Shown here piece by piece: positions 27,985 to 37,154 of a stretch of 64,000 nucleotides of DNA (position 1 is the stretch's first letter; each line of letters starts with the position of its first letter). The stretch spans positions 1 through 64,000 of the forward strand of contig JARGOB010000009.1 of assembly GCA_029212925.1 (NCBI GenBank), written 5' to 3'. This DNA is from Coxiellaceae bacterium (GTDB lineage: Bacteria; Pseudomonadota; Gammaproteobacteria; Coxiellales; Coxiellaceae). The translations under genes and the position numbers were made by a program. The notes under the pieces are model-generated. The model made no database searches. It saw nothing but the letters and a program-made list of their open reading frames with translations, and had not been told where the DNA came from.

Positions 27985-28889
27985 TTACTAGCCACCCCTC
28001 CTTCAAGGCATTGCTTAAGCCGAAAAATACCATTCTCAAAACTAATCTTAGGCACCCAGCCGGGAAGCGTTTCTGAGCTCTCTAAAGGTAAATATGGCTG
28101 CATAATTTGGTTATCACGATATGGTATTGCTCCCCACAATATATTTATTGAGGCATCCATTATACTTTCATATATATAAACTATTTGCTTTAATGACAAT
28201 GTCCGCTTTGTGCTAACAAAAAAATACTCTGGTTCATCTGACTGTTTATTAGTCTGATAACTACATGCTAATATGAATGCATTTATAACATCATCAACAT
28301 GAACCATATCTAGTTTTTGCTCCCCAGCTGTCAATTTCAATACTTTTTTACTTGCCGTATGAGCTATCAATAAGTTCAATAATTTTTTTCTTGGATCAGT
28401 CTCACCGTACGTATCATACAATATTAGTGACAAACATCTTATATTATACCTCTTTGCATAATACGCTGCAGTTAATTGAAAAAGTGATTTTGTTGTAGCA
28501 TATAAGGAATTAGGCAGTGGCTTACCACTTACTGAAAATTGCCAGTAGGTGCCTGCATCAATAATTTTCGATGCGCCATATTTACGAGCAATTTCTAACA
28601 AGTGGATTCCAAATGTTACATTACAAGAAACTAAACTATTGATCGATTGACAATCAACGACTGTCGCCAAATGTATAATTACAGTATCATTTCCAAAATA
28701 TGCTGCCCCCCCCTCGAGTGATGCTTCAGTTCCATCGTATATAATAAACTTAACTTTAGAATACCAGCCAAAATGGCTAGCTTTCAGTTTACTTCTTACA
28801 ATGCAAACAACAAAATATCCCTGGGAAACAAATGCCCCCACAAGTCGGCTGCCAATATAACCAGTTGCTCCCGTTACTAATACTCGCAC
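27978..28889 (-). CDS. NAD-dependent epimerase/dehydratase (possible CDP-deoxysugar reductase or epimerase)
   Basis: 303-residue extended SDR with VLVTGATGYIGSRL and a SLYATTKSLF motif carrying the catalytic tyrosine and lysine. It follows rfbF-rfbG and the RfbH-like gene, the place held by CDP-abequose or CDP-paratose synthase in classical clusters, so it probably finishes the CDP-sugar. The start is GTG at 28889 without a strong ribosome site. A G8 tract (28706-28713) codes LEGGAAY near residue 60 and is a potential frameshift site. Confidence 0.82.
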   Translation of the reverse strand: MRVLVTGATGYIGSRLVGAFVSQGYFVVCIVRSKLKASHFGWYSKVKFIIYDGTEASLEGGAAYFGNDTVIIHLATVVDCQSINSLVSCNVTFGIHLLEIARKYGASKIIDAGTYWQFSVSGKPLPNSLYATTKSLFQLTAAYYAKRYNIRCLSLILYDTYGETDPRKKLLNLLIAHTASKKVLKLTAGEQKLDMVHVDDVINAFILACSYQTNKQSDEPEYFFVSTKRTLSLKQIVYIYESIMDASINILWGAIPYRDNQIMQPYLPLESSETLPGWVPKISFENGIFRLKQCLEGGVASKC

Positions 28890-28892
28890 AGC

Positions 28893-30104
28893 TTAATAGC
28901 CTGATAAAAATTCAGATACAACATTATGAGTATGTGCCATCATAATCTCTGTCATACCATGATGGCATCCAAGCAAAATACCCCCACTCATGACCTGATC
29001 CGTATACTGATAACCATCTGAATCTACCCTATGTTTAATTCCCCTAAAACCAGGTTGCCTCAAAATATTTCCCGTAAAAATAGTACGAGTCATTATACCT
29101 CTTTTTTCAAGATAAATTTGCATCTCAGTTCTCGTAAATGGGGCACACTCTTTGAGAGTAACAGGGAATGCAAGCCACCCCGTAAATGATTTATGTAATT
29201 GTTTCGGCAATATAAACCAATCGCTATATTTTTTAAAAAAATCAACTTGCTTATTAAACCAGTAATTTCTTAATTTTATATTTTCATCAAGCTTTGAAAG
29301 TTGAGCAAGTCCAAACGCAGCACCAACCTCGCTTGGCTCCCAATTATAACCTAGTGCCTCAAAAACAAATTTGGCGTCATACTGTATGGAATCCAACTCT
29401 ACATTAAACCTATTCTCAATAGACTCAGACTCAACAAATAATGAAGAACTCCTTCCCCAACTTCTTAGTAGTTTAGATCTGGTATACATTTCAGAATCAT
29501 TAATGCATAGCATGCCCCCATTACCAGCGCAATTAATAACATGAGAACCATAAAAACTGGTAGTGCTCATTTCTGAAAAAGAGCCTGTAGAGACACCATC
29601 AACTTTTGCGCCAAGTGTATCGCAGGAATCCTCAATTACAAACAAGTCGTATTTATCAGCAATTTCTCGAATATGCTTCCAATCCGGTAAATTTCCGAGT
29701 AGGTTGGGCAGCATTATTGCTTTCGTTTTTTTAGAAATAGCACGCTCTACTTTCTTCGCATCTATGTTATATGTTCCTGGCTCAACATCTACAAAGGCAG
29801 GCACCAAATTATTACGAACCAAAGGCGCTACCGTAGTTGAAAAAGTTAATGCAGGTGTAATCACCTCACTATTTTCAGGTAAATCTAGAATTTCAACTGC
29901 TAAATAATTTGCTGAAGACCCTGAGTTCAACATTATGCCAAACTTTTTATCGAAAAGCCTAGATACTTTTCTTTCCATTTCCCTAACATTTTTACCCATT
30001 TGGGTTGAGGATTTTAAACAGTTGACTACAGCATCAATTTCCTCCTGGCCATGGACCGACATACCGTATGGAACACTAAGATATGACTCCTTAGTTAATT
30101 GCAT
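28893..30104 (-). CDS. RfbH-like PLP/PMP-dependent sugar 3-dehydratase lacking the Fe-S cysteines
   Basis: 403 residues aligned by eye to RfbH/DdhC (E1), which removes the 3-hydroxyl of CDP-4-keto-6-deoxyglucose. The lysine of ordinary aminotransferases is replaced by histidine in TTSFYGSHVIN, as in RfbH and ColD. However, the region where RfbH has WGRDCYCAPGCDNTC reads WGRSSSLFVESESIE, without any cysteine. It should therefore work without a [2Fe-2S] cluster, as ColD does. It sits between rfbG and a reductase. Family call is good; the chemistry is inference. Confidence 0.87.
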   Translation of the reverse strand: MQLTKESYLSVPYGMSVHGQEEIDAVVNCLKSSTQMGKNVREMERKVSRLFDKKFGIMLNSGSSANYLAVEILDLPENSEVITPALTFSTTVAPLVRNNLVPAFVDVEPGTYNIDAKKVERAISKKTKAIMLPNLLGNLPDWKHIREIADKYDLFVIEDSCDTLGAKVDGVSTGSFSEMSTTSFYGSHVINCAGNGGMLCINDSEMYTRSKLLRSWGRSSSLFVESESIENRFNVELDSIQYDAKFVFEALGYNWEPSEVGAAFGLAQLSKLDENIKLRNYWFNKQVDFFKKYSDWFILPKQLHKSFTGWLAFPVTLKECAPFTRTEMQIYLEKRGIMTRTIFTGNILRQPGFRGIKHRVDSDGYQYTDQVMSGGILLGCHHGMTEIMMAHTHNVVSEFLSGY

Positions 30105-31173
30105 ATTTATTTACCTCTCTTGACTCATATTCTGAAATTTGATCTAAAGTAATTTTAAGCATATTCGCATTATTACTCCAGGATTTATACCAACTTATTG
30201 TAAAACCAACCTGTTCATCTAGTTCAAATCTTGGTTTCCAGCTTAGTTTCTCATTTGACTTCGTACTATCAAGCAATAAAACTGAAGCCTCGTGCAAATT
30301 TGAATTTGATTCTTCACTCCAATTACAGCCTACACCCCAATGATTTCTAATAATCTTAAGAAGTGATTCAACCGAAATTACTGACTCTTCATTTGGTCCA
30401 AAATTCCATGCTCCACTATACTCATTTGGATAATCATATAGCTTTTCAGCTAACAATAAATAACCATACAAGGGCTCAAGCACATGCTGCCATGGTCGAA
30501 TAGCGCGTGGATTTCTGATTTTTATAGACTCATTACTTAACACTGCTGTAATAACCGATGGTATAAGGCGATCACTCGACCAATCCCCTCCACCTATAAC
30601 ATTTCCTGCTCGTGCAGTTGCCACCATTGCCCCTTCAATATGCTTGCTAAAGAATGACCTGGCATACGCTGATGAAATTATTTCTGAACAAGCTTTACTA
30701 CTACTATAAGGGTCGTAGCCACCCATCGGGTCTGTTTCGCGATACCTATAAAAACTCTCATTGTTTTCATAACATTTATCTGTTGTTACATTTAGTAGAG
30801 CACAGTGTGTGCTACTATTCCTGATTGCTTCTAACACATTGACTGTGCCCATAATGTTTGTTTGATAGGTGTACACAGGCTCTATATAAGATTGCCTAAC
30901 AAGTGGTTGCGCTGCTAAATGAAATATCACATCAGGGGATACCCTACGTACTGTTTTTTTTAAACTCTCAAAATCCCGAATGTCAGCTATAGTATGATCG
31001 ATGCGTTTCTTGAGCTTCAATAAAGAAAAAAGTGATGTCTGAGTTTTTGGCTCAAGAGCATAACCACTCACTTCGGCACCTAATGATAATAGCCATAAGC
31101 TTAACCAGCTTCCTTTAAAACCTGTATGTCCTGTAATCAGAACTTTTTTCCCATGCCAAAAATCTTTTTTCAT
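30091..31173 (-). CDS. rfbG: CDP-glucose 4,6-dehydratase
   Basis: Converts CDP-glucose to CDP-4-keto-6-deoxyglucose. The 360-residue extended SDR has KVLITGHTGFKGSWLSLWL, HLAAQPLVRQSY, VTTDKCYEN and the SSSKACSE region, all typical of RfbG. It overlaps the rfbF stop by 4 nt and the RfbH-like start by 14 nt. Together these make the first steps of a CDP-3,6-dideoxyhexose pathway. Confidence 0.95.
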   Translation of the reverse strand: MKKDFWHGKKVLITGHTGFKGSWLSLWLLSLGAEVSGYALEPKTQTSLFSLLKLKKRIDHTIADIRDFESLKKTVRRVSPDVIFHLAAQPLVRQSYIEPVYTYQTNIMGTVNVLEAIRNSSTHCALLNVTTDKCYENNESFYRYRETDPMGGYDPYSSSKACSEIISSAYARSFFSKHIEGAMVATARAGNVIGGGDWSSDRLIPSVITAVLSNESIKIRNPRAIRPWQHVLEPLYGYLLLAEKLYDYPNEYSGAWNFGPNEESVISVESLLKIIRNHWGVGCNWSEESNSNLHEASVLLLDSTKSNEKLSWKPRFELDEQVGFTISWYKSWSNNANMLKITLDQISEYESREVNKYAIN

Positions 31174-32012
31174 GAAACAACCTTCTCAAAACTAATATCA
31201 CTAATTTTTGATTTGCTATCATCGTAAATTTTTTCCCTATCACTCCAAATCTTCCAAGGTGCCTTATCAGCTCGCCACAACTCATCTAGTTCATTTTTTT
31301 CACGAAGTGTATCCATTGGGCGCCAAAACCCTCTATGAAAGTAGCAACTCATTTCACCTTGCTTTGCAAGTTTCTGCATTGGCTCCCTTTCCCAGATACA
31401 ATTATCACCTGAAATATAGTCAAGTACAGCGGGGGATAACACAAAATATCCACCATTTATCCAAGAACCATCACCACGAGGCTTTTCCTTGAACTTATTG
31501 ACTCGATTTCCTGTAAAATCAATTGCACCAAATCTTCCTGCCGGCTGCACTGCTGTAACAGTCGAAAGCCTACCCTCACGCCTATGCAGTTTTATCAAGG
31601 CATCTAAGTTTATATCTGCAACACCGTCACCATACGTAAAGCAAAATTCAGGCTCATTCTCAATATACTTTTTAACCATTGCCAGCCTTCTGCCAGTCAT
31701 ACTCTCCGCCCCAGTATCAATTAAAGAAACATTCCAAGGCTCAGCCCTTTGTTGATGTATTTTTATGCTATTTGACCTGACACAAAATGTGACATCAGAC
31801 TGATGTAAAAAATAGTTAGAAAAATACTCTTTAATTAAATACCCTTTATACCCAAGACAAATGATAAAATCGTTAATCCCATAGTAGGAATACGTTTTCA
31901 TAATGTGCCATAAAATAGGCATTCCACCTATTTCTACCATTGGCTTCGGTTTAGTCGAGGTCTCTTCACTTAACCTTGTTCCTAAACCACCAGCCAATAT
32001 AACTGCTTTCAT
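31170..32012 (-). CDS. rfbF: Glucose-1-phosphate cytidylyltransferase
   Basis: Makes CDP-glucose from CTP and glucose-1-phosphate. About 280 residues with the nucleotidyl motif AVILAGGLGTRLSEETSTKPKPM, VEIGGMPILWHIMK and FTYGDGVADI. The ATG at 32012 has GGGAGG 9 nt upstream and puts the AGGLGTR motif at the usual distance from the start; the upstream frame to 32036 is probably leader. First gene of the rfbF-rfbG-RfbH-like-reductase set. Confidence 0.95.
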   Translation of the reverse strand: MKAVILAGGLGTRLSEETSTKPKPMVEIGGMPILWHIMKTYSYYGINDFIICLGYKGYLIKEYFSNYFLHQSDVTFCVRSNSIKIHQQRAEPWNVSLIDTGAESMTGRRLAMVKKYIENEPEFCFTYGDGVADINLDALIKLHRREGRLSTVTAVQPAGRFGAIDFTGNRVNKFKEKPRGDGSWINGGYFVLSPAVLDYISGDNCIWEREPMQKLAKQGEMSCYFHRGFWRPMDTLREKNELDELWRADKAPWKIWSDREKIYDDSKSKISDISFEKVVS

Positions 32013-32078
32013 ATTATAAACCTCCCTGGTATACATCCTGTCAATCTAAGGATTGGTAAACAAAACTTAAAATAAAGC

Positions 32079-33917
32079 CTAGAAATCCTTGTTAGAATGC
32101 TTATAAAAAATTTCGAACCATAAATGAACCTGATATAATCTAAACAAAATACGTTCAAACTTCAAATTATACACTGCCTTGCTATTAAGAAAATTTTGTA
32201 AGCCATTACTAAATATTTTCCAACTTTGAATGGGGGAGTCCCTAAGGCCTGCAATCATAATTTCTTTAGTTTCACTACGAATGTTAGATGAAAATCCAAT
32301 TTTGTCTCTTTCAAGATATTGTCTAAGAGCACCATATTCAGGCATTACTCTAAGCACATACTTATTTAAACCATTCCAAATTTTTAGTGATTCTGCATGT
32401 TTCATAGAAAAATCCACTAAACGATAGTCCATGAACGGCGATCTATTTTCAATAGAGTACTTCATTGCAACGATATCGCCATAATAAAGCAAATTTTCCA
32501 ATCCTCCAGTATGCTGCTTAATAAGGTAGTTATTTAGTTTGTTTTTATTATTTGTTATACTGTGCTCACTATTAAAAATAGTTGACGACCGTAGTTTATG
32601 ATCGCTTGAGAATAATTGTTCATAGCCATAGAGACGACGACCTATCTTTTTTAATGGTTCAGGGAGTATAAATCTAATATACGCAATGCTTTTAGAAACA
32701 ATACCTTTACGAAAAAAGTCCTTAATTAAAAGTAAAACCTGCCTAAATTCCCCTCGAAGTAACATCATTGATATAATAACAGGAAAATAATGTTCATAGC
32801 CAGCCAGTAATTCATCAGCACCCTGCCCATCTAGTGAGACTTTGCCCCCCCATAATGACATCGACTCATACAAGTAATCTAATGAAACAATGGCTGGAGA
32901 TGAATGTCCGCGCCCTAAATGCTTAACTAAAGACCTTAATCTTTCAATATATTCATTCGGCTCCATTCCCTGCTCTTTTTTTAATATTTTCAGGTTTAAT
33001 TCACTTGCAATTCCCTCAGCATACATGCTTTCATCATAAGAATCATGTGACTTATATGTAAAGGCAGCAAATTTTTTTTCATTATTATCGGACTTTTTTG
33101 CAATTGCAGCAACCAACGTACTATCAACACCTCCTGATAACATAATCCCATATGGTATATTTTTATCAGATCTCAATCGAAGCCGAACTGCATCCCTAAA
33201 TAAATCTGAAAACTCTCTCAGCGATTCTGAATGAACCTTCTTCACAGCTCCCGACCAATACTCCCAATACCTATGAACCTCTATTGTTCCATCTATAGAA
33301 ATATTGCAAAAGCTTCCCTTAGGAAACAGCTCCACTGATTCAAAAAAAGTGCGCCCACAAACCTCAAAACTTCCCTCCCGCAAAAAGCTTTGTATTGAAT
33401 ATAAATCAGGCCTAAAATTATATACACAAGTTAATTGTTGTATCTCGCTGGCTACTAAAATAGTATTATCCAGCCTAGTAATAAAAAGGGGCTTTTGACC
33501 AAAACGATCTCGAGACACAGTAATTTTTTCTCTCAGGCTATCATAAATAACTAAAGCCCACATACCATTAAATTTACTAAAACAATCTGAGCCCCAGTAA
33601 TGGTAAGATTTAATAATAACTTCTGTATCTGATGTTGTTTTAAAGGCATAACCAGCTGCAATTAACTCAGCTCTTAATTCAATATAGTTAAAGAGCTCAC
33701 CATTATATGTCATGACTAGATGTTCGAAGAAAAAAGGTTGATCAGCCTCACTTTTTGAGTCAATAATGGCCAATCTTGTATGTCCTAAATAGCATATTTC
33801 ATCACTATATACGCCTAAATTATCTGGGCCACGATGTATTGCTGACTCCACCCCTTTCTTCAACTTTTCAATTGAAAAGGCAGGTTTATAATTAAATGCT
33901 GCAAAAATTCCACACAT
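32079..33917 (-). CDS. asnB: Asparagine synthase (glutamine-hydrolysing) family amidotransferase
   Basis: 612 residues: an N-terminal glutaminase domain with nucleophile Cys2 (MCGIFAAF), HRGPDN and YNGELFNY, then a synthetase domain with the PP-loop SGGVDSTLVAA and SLDGQGADELLAGYEHYF. In O-antigen loci such proteins (for example WbpS) amidate the carboxyl group of a uronic acid. With wecC making a uronic acid here, a uronamide is a reasonable inference; ordinary asparagine synthesis is the alternative. A C7 tract lies at 32845-32851. Confidence 0.92.
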   Translation of the reverse strand: MCGIFAAFNYKPAFSIEKLKKGVESAIHRGPDNLGVYSDEICYLGHTRLAIIDSKSEADQPFFFEHLVMTYNGELFNYIELRAELIAAGYAFKTTSDTEVIIKSYHYWGSDCFSKFNGMWALVIYDSLREKITVSRDRFGQKPLFITRLDNTILVASEIQQLTCVYNFRPDLYSIQSFLREGSFEVCGRTFFESVELFPKGSFCNISIDGTIEVHRYWEYWSGAVKKVHSESLREFSDLFRDAVRLRLRSDKNIPYGIMLSGGVDSTLVAAIAKKSDNNEKKFAAFTYKSHDSYDESMYAEGIASELNLKILKKEQGMEPNEYIERLRSLVKHLGRGHSSPAIVSLDYLYESMSLWGGKVSLDGQGADELLAGYEHYFPVIISMMLLRGEFRQVLLLIKDFFRKGIVSKSIAYIRFILPEPLKKIGRRLYGYEQLFSSDHKLRSSTIFNSEHSITNNKNKLNNYLIKQHTGGLENLLYYGDIVAMKYSIENRSPFMDYRLVDFSMKHAESLKIWNGLNKYVLRVMPEYGALRQYLERDKIGFSSNIRSETKEIMIAGLRDSPIQSWKIFSNGLQNFLNSKAVYNLKFERILFRLYQVHLWFEIFYKHSNKDF

Positions 33918-33947
33918 ACTTCTTAAGCCGTTTTAGTTCAATGCTCT

Positions 33948-36269
33948 CTATTGCTTGTCTTCAGCGTAATAGCCTTCATATTTATTATTATAACCATAGT
34001 TATGGTATGCATAAGAACCGTATTTATTTTGACTCTTATAATTAGCAAAATTTAAGATAGCACCAGAAAGATTTAACTTATTGCGAGAAAAAATATCTAA
34101 GCCTGCCTTTAGATCGCTGGCTGTATGTTTTTCTGAAGCCAGCAGCATAACATTCACATCCGAGTTTTTTGCTGCAACGATAGCATCTGTTAATAATAAA
34201 ATCGGCGCTGTGTCAAAAATAATTATGTCATACTTGGCTTTTGCCCAGCTCACCACCTCATCAAACTCTTTAGCTGATAAAATGTCAGATGTATTATTGA
34301 TTTGTTTACCCCGTGGCATAAAACTGAGAGTGCTGTTTTGGTAAGGTTTAATCACCTCATCAATACCTGCAGTTCCCATTAATAAATCAGTCAACCCAGG
34401 CTCCATTGATTTATGAAAGTATTTATGGATATACCCTTTTCTTAGATCCGTATCAATTAATAAAGTCCTTAGGTTTAAGGCGGAAAACAAGTAGCTAATA
34501 TTTGCCGATAGAAATGACTTACCCACCCCAGGCGTTAAGCTAAATATTGAAATCACTTTTCCACTACACTCCATTAAATTTAGCTGTAAGTTTGTTCTTA
34601 AGCTACGGAGAGACTCAACTAAAGCAGTGTTAGGGAATACCTCAGATGCCAGATAAGATTTACCCACAGGGAAACCGCCTTGCTGCATATCTTCCAATAA
34701 TTTTACTTGCTTATCGCTATACGGTATAACTGTTTTAACATCTAACCCAAACTTTTCTTCCAATATGCTTGTGTCTGATATTGTACGGTTTGTGAATATT
34801 TTTATCAAAATATAAAGTAGACTAAGCATTAATCCTAAAAAAATACCTGAAAGAACAAATGCGACCCTACTGGGCGGTATCATTAAAGGGGGGGTTGAAG
34901 CATAGTTTAATATTCTAATATTACTTTTCACACCCGCTTTTAAAACACGCAATTCTTGTTGCCTCGCCAGTAACATTAAATACAATTTATTTTTGGTTTT
35001 AACCTCTCGCAACAATTGAACCGCTTTTTTATCTGTTATTGGCAGTTTATGTAACTTCCTCTCTAACAATGTCACAGCTTTTTGTGCTTCATGAATTTTA
35101 CTGTTTAGCGTTACAACATAAGGGTGCTCACTAGTGTATTTCTGTAATAATTCAGCACGCTGAAGTTTTAAGCCTTCAATTGTCGCTTGGCTAGTGGACA
35201 ACTCTCTTAATAAAAATCTATATTGCTCCCCCATATCGATATTTCCACTTTTTGCCTGGTAGGCTGAAAGCGCGGCCTCAGATGCTTTTAATGAGCTTTG
35301 AATTTCAGGGAGCTGTCTATTCAAAAACATTAGCGTTTGCGCGGCACGTTCAGCTTGTAACTTTGCCCCACTTTCATAGGCCACATCCGCCAATGTATTT
35401 AAAAAAAGAATTGTACTATCAGGATTTCTTGATAAGTACACTAATTTCAATATACCTGTATGTGCACGAGTATCTCCAGACCCTATATCAGTTACTTTAT
35501 AACGTAACTTAAGCTGCTGAATTGCCCTATCTAAGTCCGTTTTTCTTATAGAAAAATAGTTGCCAGGGCTCGCCTGCAATTCATTGACCCGCACTGTTAT
35601 TGCGGGGTTGTGCCTGCCAGATTGAGCAAGCTTACCAACCTCACCATTCAATAATTTTTGCCCATTAGGCCCATATAAAGTATAATGTCCTCTCTTGTTA
35701 GCAACAAGCCTGAGATTCTTATTTATATATTGAGTATTTACTTTAAGGTAGTCGACTTCTATTTTTTGCCCACCCCACCCAAAGTGTCTAAGCCCTAGGA
35801 AAGGGGCTGCGATTCCACTACCTTTAAAACTACTAGCTATCCAACCACCGATCAGTGGAAATTTTCTCGGCATAGCATGAACATCTAAATGTAGCTTCTC
35901 AACAACGGCACCAAGAATAAAACTTGAACCCATTAATGTTTGCTCGACCAATGAGGCATTAGCTTGCCCCCCCCCCATAAAAGGGAACCTTCCAAGTATT
36001 GAACCCAAACTACCCGCCACACTCATAGCAGCATTATTTGTTGCTTCCACTTTTATTAGAACACTGGACTTGTAAATTGGCTTCTTATGGTGAGCATACA
36101 GTAGTGCCAGACAAAAGAATATACTAGTAACTGTTATAATTAGCCATTTGTGGATTTTAATTTCAACAGCTAACCTACGAAAGTCTAGGCTTATAGTTCC
36201 ACTATCACTTTCCACATAGCTAGGAGGGTATCCATCAACATATCCTTTCTCTGCAGTTGCATCTCTCAT
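33948..36269 (-). CDS. wzc: Polysaccharide co-polymerase / tyrosine autokinase Wzc
   Basis: 773 residues. A Wzz-type domain with membrane segments near residues 35-55 and 465-485 encloses a periplasmic part with coiled coils. The cytoplasmic kinase has Walker A TPGVGKSFLSAN, Walker A' LLIDTDLRKG and Walker B IIFDTAPILLL. The last ~30 residues hold nine tyrosines, the autophosphorylated cluster. It controls polymer length and export with Wza directly upstream. No Wzb phosphatase is seen in the window. A G10 tract near residue 98 makes the frame unstable. Confidence 0.94.
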   Translation of the reverse strand: MRDATAEKGYVDGYPPSYVESDSGTISLDFRRLAVEIKIHKWLIITVTSIFFCLALLYAHHKKPIYKSSVLIKVEATNNAAMSVAGSLGSILGRFPFMGGGQANASLVEQTLMGSSFILGAVVEKLHLDVHAMPRKFPLIGGWIASSFKGSGIAAPFLGLRHFGWGGQKIEVDYLKVNTQYINKNLRLVANKRGHYTLYGPNGQKLLNGEVGKLAQSGRHNPAITVRVNELQASPGNYFSIRKTDLDRAIQQLKLRYKVTDIGSGDTRAHTGILKLVYLSRNPDSTILFLNTLADVAYESGAKLQAERAAQTLMFLNRQLPEIQSSLKASEAALSAYQAKSGNIDMGEQYRFLLRELSTSQATIEGLKLQRAELLQKYTSEHPYVVTLNSKIHEAQKAVTLLERKLHKLPITDKKAVQLLREVKTKNKLYLMLLARQQELRVLKAGVKSNIRILNYASTPPLMIPPSRVAFVLSGIFLGLMLSLLYILIKIFTNRTISDTSILEEKFGLDVKTVIPYSDKQVKLLEDMQQGGFPVGKSYLASEVFPNTALVESLRSLRTNLQLNLMECSGKVISIFSLTPGVGKSFLSANISYLFSALNLRTLLIDTDLRKGYIHKYFHKSMEPGLTDLLMGTAGIDEVIKPYQNSTLSFMPRGKQINNTSDILSAKEFDEVVSWAKAKYDIIIFDTAPILLLTDAIVAAKNSDVNVMLLASEKHTASDLKAGLDIFSRNKLNLSGAILNFANYKSQNKYGSYAYHNYGYNNKYEGYYAEDKQ
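35967..35976. repeat. Homopolymer C10 (G10 in coding sense) inside wzc
   Basis: Ten C on the plus strand, read as ATG GGG GGG GGG C on the coding strand (residues MGGGQ near 98). Gain or loss of one G would stop the protein within its first periplasmic segment. Poly-G tracts of this length are classical phase-variation sites. Confidence 0.9.
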
Positions 36270-36287
36270 ATTAAATAGGCTCCTTAA

Positions 36288-37088
36288 CTAGTTTGCAATA
36301 GCAGCGGCAGTAATTGCCGTAGAAAATGATGGCAATAAATTATTGATAAACCTACCCCAATTAACAATACCAGCTGTACTTACATAGATTATATCTCTTG
36401 ACTTGATATAGAATGACTCGGCTACTAGTATCGCAGTTGGATCATCAGAATTAAATGTATAGACCACAGGCACAGGATACTCAGGTCTAACCACATAAAT
36501 AAACGCTGTATTAGCAGCCAACGGATCAAAACCTCCTGCTTCACTAATCGCCTCCATGACTGAAACAGGAACACTATTGATAAACAAAGTCCTTGGAGTT
36601 TTAACCGATCCCAAAACTTGCATTTTTTGGCTATTATAACCAGCCACACGAACACTAATCTGTGGATTTTTAATATACGGACTCAATCGCTTCGTTAACT
36701 TAGATCGTATTTGATTTACTGTTAAATTTTTTACTGAAAAGTGACCGGCAAACGGATAAAAAATTAATCCATTTGCCTGTACTTCAATACCACTTTCTTC
36801 TGCTGATCGAAACTGCCCCGCTGGAATGGTAAGTTCTGGATGGTCCCAGACAGTGATATTTAATACATCTTCTGGGCCAATATGATAAGCGTGTGGTCTA
36901 AACAGATCAGGTTTCTTATGTGGTAGACTATAATCCAAACGCACCAATTTTACAGGAGCTGCAACTGCAGGTTTAGGGTTATTTAAAGGGCGCATGATAT
37001 AGTGCTGACCTGGTGCCAAAAAACACCCCGACATTAAGATTGAAATGATAACCAAGTAACAACATTTAAAAATATTACTCAGCACCAT
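36288..37088 (-). CDS. wza: Outer-membrane polysaccharide export lipoprotein Wza
   Basis: 266 residues. The lipoprotein signal peptide ends at MSGC (cysteine near residue 22). Poly_export and SLBB domains follow: YHIGPEDVLNITVWDHPELT near residue 70 and QVLGSVKTPRTLFI. It forms the outer-membrane channel for capsule or EPS together with Wzc, whose gene follows after 18 nt. It is shorter than E. coli Wza (about 380 aa), as in many other genera. GGAGG lies 9 nt before the ATG. Confidence 0.94.
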   Translation of the reverse strand: MVLSNIFKCCYLVIISILMSGCFLAPGQHYIMRPLNNPKPAVAAPVKLVRLDYSLPHKKPDLFRPHAYHIGPEDVLNITVWDHPELTIPAGQFRSAEESGIEVQANGLIFYPFAGHFSVKNLTVNQIRSKLTKRLSPYIKNPQISVRVAGYNSQKMQVLGSVKTPRTLFINSVPVSVMEAISEAGGFDPLAANTAFIYVVRPEYPVPVVYTFNSDDPTAILVAESFYIKSRDIIYVSTAGIVNWGRFINNLLPSFSTAITAAAIAN

Positions 37089-37154
37089 TTATTTTTTCCT
37101 CCATTGAAAGCGGCTATTCTAACTAAAAAGGATAAATAAAACCAGTATTTATAT

